Assembly (NCBI RefSeq): GCF_014649655.1
Contig: NZ_BMTL01000004.1
Span: 1 to 64,000 of the forward strand
Source of the DNA: Streptomyces humidus
GTDB lineage: Bacteria > Actinomycetota > Actinomycetes > Streptomycetales > Streptomycetaceae
Direction of reading: 5' to 3'
Length of the DNA stretch: 64,000 nucleotides
Shown: positions 41,412-49,831 of the stretch, in pieces
Position numbering within the stretch: position 1 is the first letter of the stretch
How the letters are laid out: each line of letters starts with the position of its first letter
Translations under genes and position numbers: made by a program
Notes under the pieces: model-generated
Databases searched by the model: none
What the model was told of the DNA's origin: nothing
Seen by the model: only the letters and a program-made list of their open reading frames with translations

Positions 41412-43021
41412 CCACCCAGAACTGCGCGGAGTGCGGAACGCGGGCCGAGCCCGGCCAGTCGTTCTGCGACGCGTGCGGGGCCGTGCTCGGCTGGACCGAA
41501 CGGACCCCGGCCCGCGCCGGAGCCGCTCCCGGAGCCGGCGCAGGGACCGGGACCGGCACGGCGGGCACGGCAGGCGGCGCGCGCACGACGCCCGGCGGCG
41601 ACCCGGGCACGGCGACCGGCCCGGCCGGCGGCGGAGCCGGGCGCCGGTCCGGGGAATCCGCGCACGAGCCGTCCCCGTCCCGGGCGGGGGCGGACGCCAC
41701 GACGACGGACGCCCGTCCCGCCCCCGCCGACAGCCGTCCCGACGACCGGCAGCGCCCCGCCGACCGCCACACCGCCGGCGACACCGACGACGGAGCCGGG
41801 GAGGACCACGGCCGCAACGGCGACCACGGCGACCACGGCGACCACGGCGACCACGAGGACAACGAGGACAACGAGGACACCGCGGAGAACCCTCTCCCGC
41901 CCGCCCCGCCGGAGGACGGCACGGCGACCGCGGCGGACGGCACACCGCCCCCCGGCCCCGCCGCCGCTCCCTCCTCGGCCCCCACCCCCGCCTCCCCCGC
42001 CTCCCCGTCCAGCGCGTCCACCCCCGCGCCCGACGCGACCGCGCCCACCGTGCCGGTCCCGGCGGCGACGCCCGCGGCCCCCGCGCAATCCGGCGGCCCC
42101 GCGCCCGCACCCGTCCTCGGCGACACGATGGCCGCACGGGCCCGCTCCCTGCTCGTCCCCGTCACCGACGCGGAGCCGCGCCCCGCCGCGCCCCCGTCCG
42201 TCGCGCCCGTCCTGCCGGGCAGGCCCGTCGCGGACCGTCCGCAGGTCCGCGCCCCCGGTCCGGTCCTGGGCGAGACGCACGGCGTGGCCTGCCCCTGGTG
42301 CGCCACGCCCAACAACCCCGACCGGCACTTCTGTGTGCGCTGCGCGATGCCGATGACCCTGGAGGACCGCTCCTCGGTCCGCCTCCCCTGGTGGCGCCGC
42401 CTGTTCAACCGCAACGGCGAGACCCCCTGGGCCGGCGACCGCCCGCGTCTGCGCCGTACGTTCGACCGCATCGTCACCTGGGTGCTGGCGGCCGTCGTCC
42501 TCACCCTTCTGATCGTCGCCGGGGTGAACACGCCCGACGCCGTCCAGGCCACCCGCGACCACTTCTCCAAGCGCGCCCCGGTCGCGCCGGACTCGGTCGC
42601 CGCGTCGCGCTCCTACCCCGGGCACAAGCCGGAGCTGGCCTTCGACAAGATCAGCAACAGCTGGTGGGGACCGGGCGTCTCGCAGTCGGGCGAGGGGGAG
42701 TGGATCGAGGCCCGCTTCGACGAGCCCACCCGCCTGCTGGACGTGATCATCACCTCGGGCACCTCCACCCGCGCCGACCAGCTCAGCGAATCCGCGCTCC
42801 CGCACCGCATCAAGGCGACGATCACCCTCAAGGACGGCAGAACGACGACCCGCGACGTCGTCCTCGACCAGAGCGCGGGCGGCCAGCGGCGCGCCTTCCG
42901 CGTCGGCGAGGTGACGAAGGTCCGCTTCACGATCGAGTCCTCGTATGCGGCCTCCGGGAGCAAGCAGGTGTCCATAGCCGAGATCGAGTTCTTCGGACGC
43001 TCCAGCGCCAACGCGTCCTGA
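41408..43021 (+). CDS. Zinc-ribbon, single-TM protein with discoidin/NADase-type glycan-binding domain
   Basis: A 537-residue protein coupled to cis12 by an ATGA overlap. Residues 6-27 are a zinc ribbon (CAECGTRAEPGQSFCDACG). A long Ala/Pro/Asp-rich linker leads to a second ribbon near 297-318 (CPWCATPNNPDRHFCVRCA) and a membrane helix at about 356-376. The C-terminal 135 residues form a discoidin-like beta-sandwich (LAFDKISNSWWGPG, ISNSW..., EIEFFGR), which databases call an NADase-type glycan-binding domain. The ribbons should face the cytoplasm and the sandwich the wall. As the last gene of the operon it may dock the particle to the envelope, like CisA at the other end. Confidence 0.8.
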   Translation: MTTQNCAECGTRAEPGQSFCDACGAVLGWTERTPARAGAAPGAGAGTGTGTAGTAGGARTTPGGDPGTATGPAGGGAGRRSGESAHEPSPSRAGADATTTDARPAPADSRPDDRQRPADRHTAGDTDDGAGEDHGRNGDHGDHGDHGDHEDNEDNEDTAENPLPPAPPEDGTATAADGTPPPGPAAAPSSAPTPASPASPSSASTPAPDATAPTVPVPAATPAAPAQSGGPAPAPVLGDTMAARARSLLVPVTDAEPRPAAPPSVAPVLPGRPVADRPQVRAPGPVLGETHGVACPWCATPNNPDRHFCVRCAMPMTLEDRSSVRLPWWRRLFNRNGETPWAGDRPRLRRTFDRIVTWVLAAVVLTLLIVAGVNTPDAVQATRDHFSKRAPVAPDSVAASRSYPGHKPELAFDKISNSWWGPGVSQSGEGEWIEARFDEPTRLLDVIITSGTSTRADQLSESALPHRIKATITLKDGRTTTRDVVLDQSAGGQRRAFRVGEVTKVRFTIESSYAASGSKQVSIAEIEFFGRSSANAS

Positions 43022-43200
43022 CGGCCGTCGAGGCGGCGGGCGGCAGAAGGGGGAGCGCCCCCTCCTGCCGCCCGCGCCCCTCGGGGCCGGGGCGGGAACA
43101 CGAACAGGAGCCGGAACACGAGCGCGAACGGGCACGGGCACGGGCACGGGTCCCCGGACGGGGGAGACGAAGAGCCGGGGGAGAGGAACGAGGGGGAAAC

Positions 43201-43241
43201 GAACGAGTCCCACCCCGTCTGACACGGGATGGGACTCGTTC
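43201..43241. terminator. Long bidirectional hairpin after the CIS operon
   Basis: GAACGAGTCCCA at 43201-43212 pairs exactly with 43230-43241, and after one mismatch CCCGT/ACGGG extends the stem around a five-base loop. It lies after the CIS operon (plus) and just past the tRNA-like gene (minus), so it probably ends both. Confidence 0.8.
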
Positions 43242-43248
43242 TTCACAG

Positions 43249-43318
43249 AGCGCCGGGCAGGCCTTGCACCTGCATTTCCCCGCGGGAAGCGAGGCGTCTT
43301 TCCTTGGACCACCGACGC
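43249..43318 (-). tRNA. tRNA-Gly(UCC)-like gene, atypical
   Basis: The minus strand folds as a tRNA of about 70 nt. The acceptor is GCGTCGG/CCGGCGC (7 bp with one G-U). T8, A14, G18G19 and A21 are in a 3-4 bp D arm. The anticodon stem is CCTCG/CGGGG with loop CTTCCCG giving anticodon UCC. A four-base variable loop follows, then T-stem GCAGG/CCTGC, and U73 as in glycine tRNAs. Unusual points: T-loop TGCAAGG lacks T55, positions 37-38 are C-G, and the D stem is weak. CCA is not encoded. It may be a divergent working tRNA, a decaying copy, or a tRNA with a special use. Confidence 0.6.
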
Positions 43319-43413
43319 AGAGGTCGTTCACCGTTTTTCTTTCCGGTGACCGGCTCAAGATCAAGCTTACCCCATCTCCGGGGCGTTCTTGACCAGGAAC
43401 GACCGCTGGGCGA

Positions 43414-44886
43414 TCAGGCGACGTCCTCGACCTTCAACTCCGGTCCGACGACCAGGGTGACCGCACCCGCAGCGGCCGAACCGTCCGCGGTGGCCCGCAG
43501 GCCGGGAAGCCGGGAGGCGAGGACGGCGGCCTTGCCGTCGAGGCCCGCGGGATAGGTGACGGACGTTCTGGCGACCGTGCCGCCGGGCGCGTTGCCCGTG
43601 CCGACGACGCTGTAGCCGGCCTCCCTCAGCCTCTCGGCGACCGCCGCCGCGCGTCCGGGCACGCCGGTGCCGTTGAGGACCCGGACCCGCACGGACGAGG
43701 CGTACACGACGTTCTTCCTCGACGCGTCCAGTTGCGCCTTGGTGGTCTCCCTGTCCTTGGCCAGGGAGGTGAACAGGTCGGCGGCCTGCGGGTACTGCCA
43801 GACGACGTTGGCCTTGTCGGTGGGCTGGTCGGCCACCCGACCGTAGTTGGGGACGGTGAGGAAGCCCAGGCGGTCGCTCGGGATCCCCTTGAGCTCGTCG
43901 GCGAGCCCGTACAGCGGCTGGATGCCCGCGAGGTCCGGGTCGGTCGTCAGGGACTTGGTGATGGACTGCAGGAAGCCGTACATCGCGTCCGGACTGCCGA
44001 GCTTGGACTTGGCCTTCCTGGCCAGCGCGTCCATGAACTCCTGCTGGCGGCCGATGCGGCCTATGTCGGAGCCGTCGCCCACGCTGTAGCGGGTGCGGAC
44101 GTATCCGAGCGCCTTCTCGCCCTTGACGGTCTGGCAGCCCGCCTCCAGGTCCAGGTGGGCCTTCTTGTCGTGGATGGCGTCCTTCGGGCAGACCTCGATG
44201 CCCTCCAGCGCGTCGACCATGCCCTTGAACCCGGAGAAGTCGACCGTCATGAAGTGGTCGATGCGCAGCCCGGTGTTGGACTCGACGGTCCTGATGGTGC
44301 AGGCGGCGGCCTCGGCGACCTTGCCGTTGCTGCCGCCGATCGCGAACGCCTCGTTGATCTTGAAGTGGTGCGGCGAGGACGAACTGCCGTCGCCCTTCTG
44401 GCAGCCGGGTATCTCCACCCAGGAGTCACGCGGGAAGGACACCACCGAGGCCCACTTACGGTCGGCCGGTATGTGCAGCACCATCAGCGTGTCCGACTGC
44501 ATGGTGGTCAGGTCCTTGCCGTACTTGGCGTTCGCGCCCGCGCGGGTGTCGGAACCGACGATCATGATGTTCTTCGAGCCGGGGCTGAGGTTCACCGGCC
44601 GGTCGTCGCCCAGCTTGTCGTCCACGTCGGCGGACTTGATGTTGTTGTTGAGGTCGTAGTAGATCCACGCACCGGCCCCGCCGGCCCCTAGGAGGACGAG
44701 GCTGGTCACGCCCGCACCCCACGCGACGACCCGCCCGCGCCGGGTGAGCCGCGTCCCGCCGCTCCGCGAGCCGGCCGCCCGGCCGCCGCTCCCCTGCCAG
44801 GCGGCCTCCACCGAAGTACGCCCACGCCTTCTCGATCCGCCCACGGGCGCTCGCCCCCTCCGCTTCGGCCGTCTCACCCCGTACAC
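43414..44886 (-). CDS. LytR-CpsA-Psr family envelope ligase with LytR_C domain
   Basis: A 490-residue type II membrane protein. A basic N-terminus and one TM helix at about 52-74 are followed by the LCP catalytic domain (IMIVGSDTRAGANAKYGKDL, SDTLMVLHIPADRKWASVVS, SFPRDSWV, GYVRTRYSVGDGSDIGRIGR) with the conserved Asp and Arg residues that bind polyprenyl-phosphate substrates. A LytR_C domain follows at about 390-485 (VRVLNGTGVPGRAAAVAERL). It should transfer anionic or teichoic-type polymers to peptidoglycan outside the membrane. The GTG at 44886 is the only start upstream of the basic region. Confidence 0.92.
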   Translation of the reverse strand: MYGVRRPKRRGRAPVGGSRRRGRTSVEAAWQGSGGRAAGSRSGGTRLTRRGRVVAWGAGVTSLVLLGAGGAGAWIYYDLNNNIKSADVDDKLGDDRPVNLSPGSKNIMIVGSDTRAGANAKYGKDLTTMQSDTLMVLHIPADRKWASVVSFPRDSWVEIPGCQKGDGSSSSPHHFKINEAFAIGGSNGKVAEAAACTIRTVESNTGLRIDHFMTVDFSGFKGMVDALEGIEVCPKDAIHDKKAHLDLEAGCQTVKGEKALGYVRTRYSVGDGSDIGRIGRQQEFMDALARKAKSKLGSPDAMYGFLQSITKSLTTDPDLAGIQPLYGLADELKGIPSDRLGFLTVPNYGRVADQPTDKANVVWQYPQAADLFTSLAKDRETTKAQLDASRKNVVYASSVRVRVLNGTGVPGRAAAVAERLREAGYSVVGTGNAPGGTVARTSVTYPAGLDGKAAVLASRLPGLRATADGSAAAGAVTLVVGPELKVEDVA

Positions 44887-45018
44887 CGTGCTCGGGTCGT
44901 CGGCATCGGTCGCCGTGGTGACCGCCGAACGCCGGAACCCTACATGCGAGAGGGAATACGTCCGGGAAGCACCGGCGACTCACAAGACCCACGGAGCCGG
45001 GCAGCGGTTGCCCCGAGC

Positions 45019-45053
45019 CCGGCGATGTGACAGACGTCCCGTCACATCGCCGG
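45019..45053 (-). terminator. 13-bp hairpin after the lysyl oxidase gene
   Basis: CCGGCGATGTGAC at 45019-45031 pairs exactly with 45041-45053 around nine bases. It lies about 50 bases past the stop of the minus-strand gene and upstream of the LCP start. Confidence 0.7.
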
Positions 45054-45105
45054 ACCGGCATCAGAGCTCCGGAGCACCGGACTTGGGTCCGGCAGCGTGG
45101 TTCGG

Positions 45106-46803
45106 TTACGGCGCGTCGATCAGGTCCACCGGCGGGACGGACACCGTGCGGGCGCCCTTCGTGCCGCCCAGGACGACCTTGCGCAGGGAGACGTTGTTCT
45201 TGGTGTTCGTCTCCTGGAGACGGTGCGCCGGGTTGGCGACGACCTGGATGTAGTACGTGCCGTTGGGCAGGTCCGTGACGTCGAAGGACTGGCCGGGACG
45301 GTACTGGGTGTACGTGTCACCGGAGCCGACGTCGAGGACCTCGCGCACGGAGATGGAGTTCTGCTCACCGCACGCGGTCGACAGATCGGTGTTGTAAGGG
45401 TGCCAGTTGGCGTTCTTCACCGTGTAGTCGACGGCGTCGGTGTTGGCCAGGCAGAACGCCTCCTTGCCGCTCTTGACGATGTCCTTCTTGTCCGCGGACA
45501 GCAGGTGGTAACTGGCGAAGTCCGTGAAGTGCCAGTGCTCGTGTCCGACGCGCGGGTCCCACTCCATGGTGCCGGCGGGCGTGTAGCCGATCTGCTTGCC
45601 GGCCGCGTCGTAGAAGTACTGGTACGAGTCCATCAGGTCCGCGCCCGGCTTGCGGAAGCCGTCCACGACGAGCGGCGCGGGACCGGCGTTCCAGACGTTG
45701 GCGCTGAAGGCCAGGTAGTCCTTGCCCGGCGCGTCGCCGTCCTCGCCGTCGGTGACCGCGATGTCCCAGGCCGGCAGCGACCGCAGGTCCGGCTTGGGCA
45801 CGTTGGCCGGGACCCCGGCCCGCCCGGCGGGACGCTGGGCGGCGGCCTTCAGCGCAGGAGCGATGCGGGAGCCGTCGGTGTGACCGGCGCCGTCGCCGAG
45901 GTGGTGGGCGAGACCGCGGGCCTCCAGGGCGTGGGACAGCGCGGGGGGCGTGGGCGCGTCGGCGCCGCGCGGCCCGTAGTGGTGGCCGCCGTGGCCCCCC
46001 GCGGCGCCCATGGCGCCGGAGTGTCCGGAGTGAGCGCTGTGGGCGGAGGAGTCCGACGAACGCAGTCCGACGCCGCCCTCACCGCCGTCGGTCTGCTGGC
46101 GGACCGTCACCTTGATGGTCGGCCGGTCGTTCGGGATGCCGAACATGTCGCGGTACTTCTTCGCGATCGAGACCGTGGCGGTGTACTCGCCGGCGGGCAG
46201 GTCCAGCTGCCGGTCGTAGTCGACCGCGGTGGTGTTGGCCGCCCAGCCCTTCTCGACGCCCCAGACCGAGCCGAGCGTGAACGGGTTGGTGGGGCAGCTC
46301 TCCGGGTAGTGCGAGGTGGCCGGGGCGTCCGGACGCAGCCGTCCGGCGGCGTTGTTCGGGCAGAACGCCCCCGTCGTCCGCTGCACCTCGGCCCCGGAGG
46401 CGTTCTTGACGGACACCTCCAGGAAGCCGGGCAGTCCGCGGAAGTCCTCGAGGGTCCCCGCGGGCAGCGTCTTCGTCGTCACCTTGGACCCGTTGCGCAG
46501 GATCTGCTGGGCGACTATCCGGTCCTTGTACGACTTGCGCGTCACCTTGAACTCGAGCGGCGCGTTGTCGACGGCGACGTACGTGCCGAGGTCGAAGTCG
46601 AGGTAGAACCCGCCCTCGTAGTCGACCCGGTCGAGGATCACGGACTTCGAGGCGGCGATCAGTTTGAGCTGCGGCTTGCCCGGCGTGCTCCCGGTCGCCG
46701 CGCCGGCGCCGGGAGCGGCCCCGGCGACGGCGACGACGGTGAGCGCGGCCCCCGCGGCGAACGCCGCACGCTGAAGGCCCTTGCGATGGTGCTGTCTGGT
46801 CAT
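45106..46803 (-). CDS. Secreted lysyl oxidase family protein
   Basis: A 565-residue exported protein. The ATG at 46803 follows GAGGA and opens a Sec signal peptide (residues 1 to about 34, ending GAGAATG). The C-terminal half carries the copper-binding HEHWHF (421-426) and the surrounding FTDFASYHLL, typical of lysyl oxidases, copper amine oxidases that use a lysine-tyrosylquinone cofactor. The N-terminal half is a family-specific beta-rich region with an Ala/His-rich linker between. The substrate in bacteria is uncertain. It is coupled in direction with the LCP gene. Two 11-base direct repeats lie upstream. Confidence 0.88.
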   Translation of the reverse strand: MTRQHHRKGLQRAAFAAGAALTVVAVAGAAPGAGAATGSTPGKPQLKLIAASKSVILDRVDYEGGFYLDFDLGTYVAVDNAPLEFKVTRKSYKDRIVAQQILRNGSKVTTKTLPAGTLEDFRGLPGFLEVSVKNASGAEVQRTTGAFCPNNAAGRLRPDAPATSHYPESCPTNPFTLGSVWGVEKGWAANTTAVDYDRQLDLPAGEYTATVSIAKKYRDMFGIPNDRPTIKVTVRQQTDGGEGGVGLRSSDSSAHSAHSGHSGAMGAAGGHGGHHYGPRGADAPTPPALSHALEARGLAHHLGDGAGHTDGSRIAPALKAAAQRPAGRAGVPANVPKPDLRSLPAWDIAVTDGEDGDAPGKDYLAFSANVWNAGPAPLVVDGFRKPGADLMDSYQYFYDAAGKQIGYTPAGTMEWDPRVGHEHWHFTDFASYHLLSADKKDIVKSGKEAFCLANTDAVDYTVKNANWHPYNTDLSTACGEQNSISVREVLDVGSGDTYTQYRPGQSFDVTDLPNGTYYIQVVANPAHRLQETNTKNNVSLRKVVLGGTKGARTVSVPPVDLIDAP

Positions 46804-47138
46804 CGGTTCCTCGTCTGCGAGTGCCATGGTCGGTGGCATCGGACTGAACAGCCCACACCCCGACCGCCTTGCAGACGCACCCCACGCGCCGAGCCGGACC
46901 TGTGAGCAACCTGTGAGAGCCCCAAAAGGCCTTCCAGGGTTGCCTGTTGAGAGCAAGAAGTCGCGAACGCGTTTGTCGCCGGCGGCCGTACCGCCGGTCG
47001 CGGTCGCCGCCCCGCCGCCCTGACCTCTGTGCCCGGGCGGACCGGGTTCCCGTGCCCGCGCCCTTGCCCGTACCCGGTGCGGGTGGTCCGGCGCCGGTTT
47101 CTGGGCGGGGGAGGAGACGGCGGCACCATCATGAGCCG
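46804..47138. other. 335-base divergent region, lysyl oxidase and GH26 genes
   Basis: It holds both divergent promoters. The clearest structure is the 11-base direct repeat at 46898-46919. The right half is GC-rich with no clear promoter; GGGGGAGGAG at 47107-47116 is rather far from the GH26 start. Confidence 0.4.
46898..46919. promoter_or_regulatory. 11-bp direct repeat (response-regulator-type site)
   Basis: ACCTGTGAGCA and ACCTGTGAGAG are adjacent with an 11-base period, one helical turn, as in PhoP-type sites; a weaker third copy follows near 46943. It lies 95-116 bases upstream of the lysyl oxidase start. Confidence 0.5.
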
Positions 47139-48122
47139 GTGTTCCGCTTCCTTCGCGCCCGACGGGCTCCGCTGACCGCGCTGCTCGTCGCCCTCGCGCT
47201 GCTCGCCGGGCCCGCCTGCGTCCCGCTCGGGCGGGGCGCCGGAGCGCCGCCGGGAGCGTTCGGCGCGTACGTCGGGTACGACGGACCAGGCGTGCGGCGG
47301 GTCGCCGGACTCGACGCCTGGCTGGGACCGGCCACGCCCCGGGTGGGGCACACCTATCTGCCGGGGGACCGCTGGAGCAACATCGAGGGGGCGCCCGGCT
47401 ATCTGGAGCACTGGGCGCGGTGGCGTCAGCAGCGCCCCGACCGGATGTTCGTCCTGAACGTGCCGATGCTGGAGCGGACCGAGGATCACGTGTCCGACGC
47501 CGTCGTGCGCGCGGAGCTGCGCAGGGGGGCGCGCGGCGACTACGACGGGCACTTCCGGGCGCTCGCCCGTCGGCTCGTCGGGCTCGGGGTGCCGGACGCC
47601 GTGCTGGTGGTGGGGTGGGAGATGAACGGGGTCACCTACACCCACCGCTGCGGGCCCGATCCGCTGGCCTGGAAGCGGTACTGGGTCCGGATCGTCGACG
47701 CGATGCGCTCCGTGGCCGGCCCGGAGGCGTTCCGCTTCGAGTTCACGCCCAGCCGCGGTCGGGACGCCGTCCCGTGGACCGCCTGCTACCCCGGCGACCG
47801 GTACGTCGACGTCGTAGGCATGGACGCCTACGACCAGCCGCCCGGCATGTCCTTCGAGGAGCAGGTCGCCGAGCCCTACGGCCTCGCCGCGCACGTGCGG
47901 TTCGCACGGGCCCACGACAAGCCGCTGTCCTACCCGGAGTGGGGTCTGTACCGCAACGGCGACGACCCGGACTACGTGCGCGGGATGCTGGACTGGTTCG
48001 CCGAGCACCGGCCGCTCTACCAGACCATCAGCGACTACTGTCCGCACGGAGTGTGGCGCTGTGCCGGCAACCCGCGGTCCTCGGCCGTCTACCGCATCCT
48101 GATCGCTGGTCCGTCCGGCTGA
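47139..48122 (+). CDS. Glycoside hydrolase family 26-like secreted enzyme
   Basis: A 327-residue protein read from a GTG at 47139, with the signal peptide RARRAPLTALLVALALLAG directly behind. It may be a lipoprotein (GPAC), but the lipobox is weak. The catalytic acid is Glu161 in VGWEMNG and the nucleophile Glu267 in YPEWG, as in GH26 mannanases and related endo-glycanases. DAYDQPPGMSFEEQV shapes the cleft. It should cleave beta-mannan or a mixed-link glucan outside the cell. The M23 gene follows 62 bases later. The exact start is uncertain. Confidence 0.8.
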   Translation: MFRFLRARRAPLTALLVALALLAGPACVPLGRGAGAPPGAFGAYVGYDGPGVRRVAGLDAWLGPATPRVGHTYLPGDRWSNIEGAPGYLEHWARWRQQRPDRMFVLNVPMLERTEDHVSDAVVRAELRRGARGDYDGHFRALARRLVGLGVPDAVLVVGWEMNGVTYTHRCGPDPLAWKRYWVRIVDAMRSVAGPEAFRFEFTPSRGRDAVPWTACYPGDRYVDVVGMDAYDQPPGMSFEEQVAEPYGLAAHVRFARAHDKPLSYPEWGLYRNGDDPDYVRGMLDWFAEHRPLYQTISDYCPHGVWRCAGNPRSSAVYRILIAGPSG

Positions 48123-48184
48123 ACCCGCCCGGCGGTGCGGCAGGGCGCGTCGGCCGCACGCCTCACCGGTCCGATGATCGCACG

Positions 48185-49063
48185 ATGGGACGAGAACACC
48201 ACGCGCGTCATCCGCGAACGCGGGCGCGCCTCAGCGCCGCGGCCGGGTCCGCCCTGCTCGCCCTCCTCCTGCTCGCCCTCGCCGCCGTGCCCGCAGGCGC
48301 CGTGCCCGCAGGCGCCGTGCCCGCAGGCGCCGTGCCCGCAGGCGCCGTGCCCGCAGGCGCCGCAGGGCACGTGAGCCCCAGGAGCGGCGGGTTCCACGAC
48401 GACGCCGCCCGTGCCGTCCGCGCGTACGAGCAGGCGCGCGAGCGGGTCGACCGGCTCCGGGAGGCCGAGGCCCTCCCCACGCGGATCCACGACGCCGACC
48501 GCCGCCGCAAGACGCTGCGCTCCGGTCTGTGGGACCGGTTGCGGGCCGGGGCGAGGGAGGCCGGCGACCCGGTCGCCGTCGATCCGTCCGGACGGCAGGG
48601 CCACTGCCCGTTCGGGGAGCACAGCCGCCGGCCCGAGTCGCGCGCCCACTCCTGGACGGCCCCGGCCCATCGCTACTGGCTGTCCGCGGGATACGCCGCC
48701 AGGGGTTCCCACTGGGCCCACCGGCACACCGGCCAGGACTTCGCCGTCGATCACGGCACCCCCGTGTACGCCGTCGGCTCCGGCGTCGTCCGGATCACGA
48801 CCTGCGGCGACGGTTTCGGCAACCAGGTCCTGGTCCGGCACCGCGACGGCTACTTCACCCAGTACGCCCATCTGTCCCGCATCGACGTCCGCCGGGGTCA
48901 GCGCGTGAGCGCCGGTCAGCGCATCGGCCTCTCCGGCGCGTCCGGCAACGTCACCGGCCCGCATCTGCACTTCGAGGTGCGGATCACGCCTTACGCCGGG
49001 TCCGCGGTGCCGCCCCTGCCCTGGCTGCGCCGCAAGGAGGTGCGGGTCTCGGACACGCCCTGA
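48185..49063 (+). CDS. Secreted M23 family (LytM) metallopeptidase
   Basis: A 292-residue protein with a signal peptide lengthened by five tandem VPAGA units (residues about 35-59). A short helical region (DDAARAVRAYEQARERVDRL) leads to the M23 domain: HTGQD (His181, Asp185), and HLHFEV (His260, His262) supply the zinc and catalytic residues. It should cut peptidoglycan cross-bridges, with GH26 and LCP genes close by. The Ala-X-Ala sites inside the repeat give several possible signal-peptidase cleavage points. Confidence 0.88.
   Translation: MGREHHARHPRTRARLSAAAGSALLALLLLALAAVPAGAVPAGAVPAGAVPAGAVPAGAAGHVSPRSGGFHDDAARAVRAYEQARERVDRLREAEALPTRIHDADRRRKTLRSGLWDRLRAGAREAGDPVAVDPSGRQGHCPFGEHSRRPESRAHSWTAPAHRYWLSAGYAARGSHWAHRHTGQDFAVDHGTPVYAVGSGVVRITTCGDGFGNQVLVRHRDGYFTQYAHLSRIDVRRGQRVSAGQRIGLSGASGNVTGPHLHFEVRITPYAGSAVPPLPWLRRKEVRVSDTP
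48287..48361. repeat. Five perfect 15-bp repeats in the M23 signal-peptide region
   Basis: GTGCCCGCAGGCGCC occurs five times in a row, encoding (VPAGA)5 without a break in frame. The copy number would alter the distance from the hydrophobic core to the mature enzyme. Confidence 0.95.
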
Positions 49064-49106
49064 CGCCCTGCCGCCCTGACGTCCTGACCCGGGGCCGTCC
49101 CGAGGA

Positions 49107-49595
49107 TCACCGCGGCGACGCGGCGGGCTCGTAGGCTGCCAGCGCCCAGATGACGAAGACGTCGACGGCGATCTGGACGACCGACCAGACCGGCGCGTAC
49201 GGCAGGAACAGGAACTGCAGGACCAGGCTGAGGGCGGCCAGCGCGATGCCGCTGACCCGTGCCCACACGGCGCCCGTGAGCAGGCCCCAGCCGGTCGCCG
49301 CGGCCACGACGCCCACGGCCACCAGGACCCAGCCCCAGCCGGTGAGGTTCATCTCGTAGACGTAGCTGCCGATCCGCGCGTACACGTCGTCCCGGGCGAT
49401 CGCCGCGATGCCCTCGAAGGCGGCGAGGACACCGCTCACGAACATGAGCACACCCGCGAAGACGACCCCGCCGGCGGCCGCTCCCCCGCCGCCCGGCCCG
49501 TCCGAGCGCCCCGCCGGGGGCGTACCGGTGCCCTGGTGGGAGGGATCCCAGACCGGGGACCCGTGCGACGGCTGTGCGTGCGGCTGGTCGCTCAT
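49107..49595 (-). CDS. DUF7144 family membrane protein
   Basis: A 162-residue protein with about 40 hydrophilic residues and then four hydrophobic segments (VVFAGVLMFVSGVLAAFEGI, GWGWVLVAVGVVAAATGWGL, WARVSGIALAALSLVLQFLF, WSVVQIAVDVFVIWALAAY). The order and the GWGW and PYAPVWS motifs are those of DUF7144, common in actinobacteria. Start ATG 49595 was chosen where the family begins. It is convergent with the M23 gene. Function unknown. Confidence 0.82.
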   Translation of the reverse strand: MSDQPHAQPSHGSPVWDPSHQGTGTPPAGRSDGPGGGGAAAGGVVFAGVLMFVSGVLAAFEGIAAIARDDVYARIGSYVYEMNLTGWGWVLVAVGVVAAATGWGLLTGAVWARVSGIALAALSLVLQFLFLPYAPVWSVVQIAVDVFVIWALAAYEPAASPR

Positions 49596-49831
49596 GGCGT
49601 ATCCCGTCTCCTTCTCGGCGGCAGCGGGCCCCTGTCGTGCGGACCCGCCGTCCTTCTCGTCCTTCGTCGGACCGTGTCGGGCCCTCGTCGGCCTGCGTCG
49701 ACCTTCCGTCCGGACGGGGGCCGCCACCACGGGGGTGTGCCGTTCGGGTGAGCCGGCATGCGGGCGCGGCGGTCCCGTCTTTCACTGGAACCGGATCCGC
49801 CCCCGGGTCCGGACAGCTACCTGGAGGAGAG

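Noticed and set aside
23736..43021. Interpretation of the tail genes as a prophage
   Set aside because: No capsid, portal, terminase, integrase or lysis genes. The ATPase, DUF4255, DUF6760 and CisA-like genes fit a contractile injection system.
42613..43392. Extra genes between the CIS operon end and the LCP gene
   Set aside because: The frames there have no motifs; the region is better explained by the hairpin and the tRNA-like gene.
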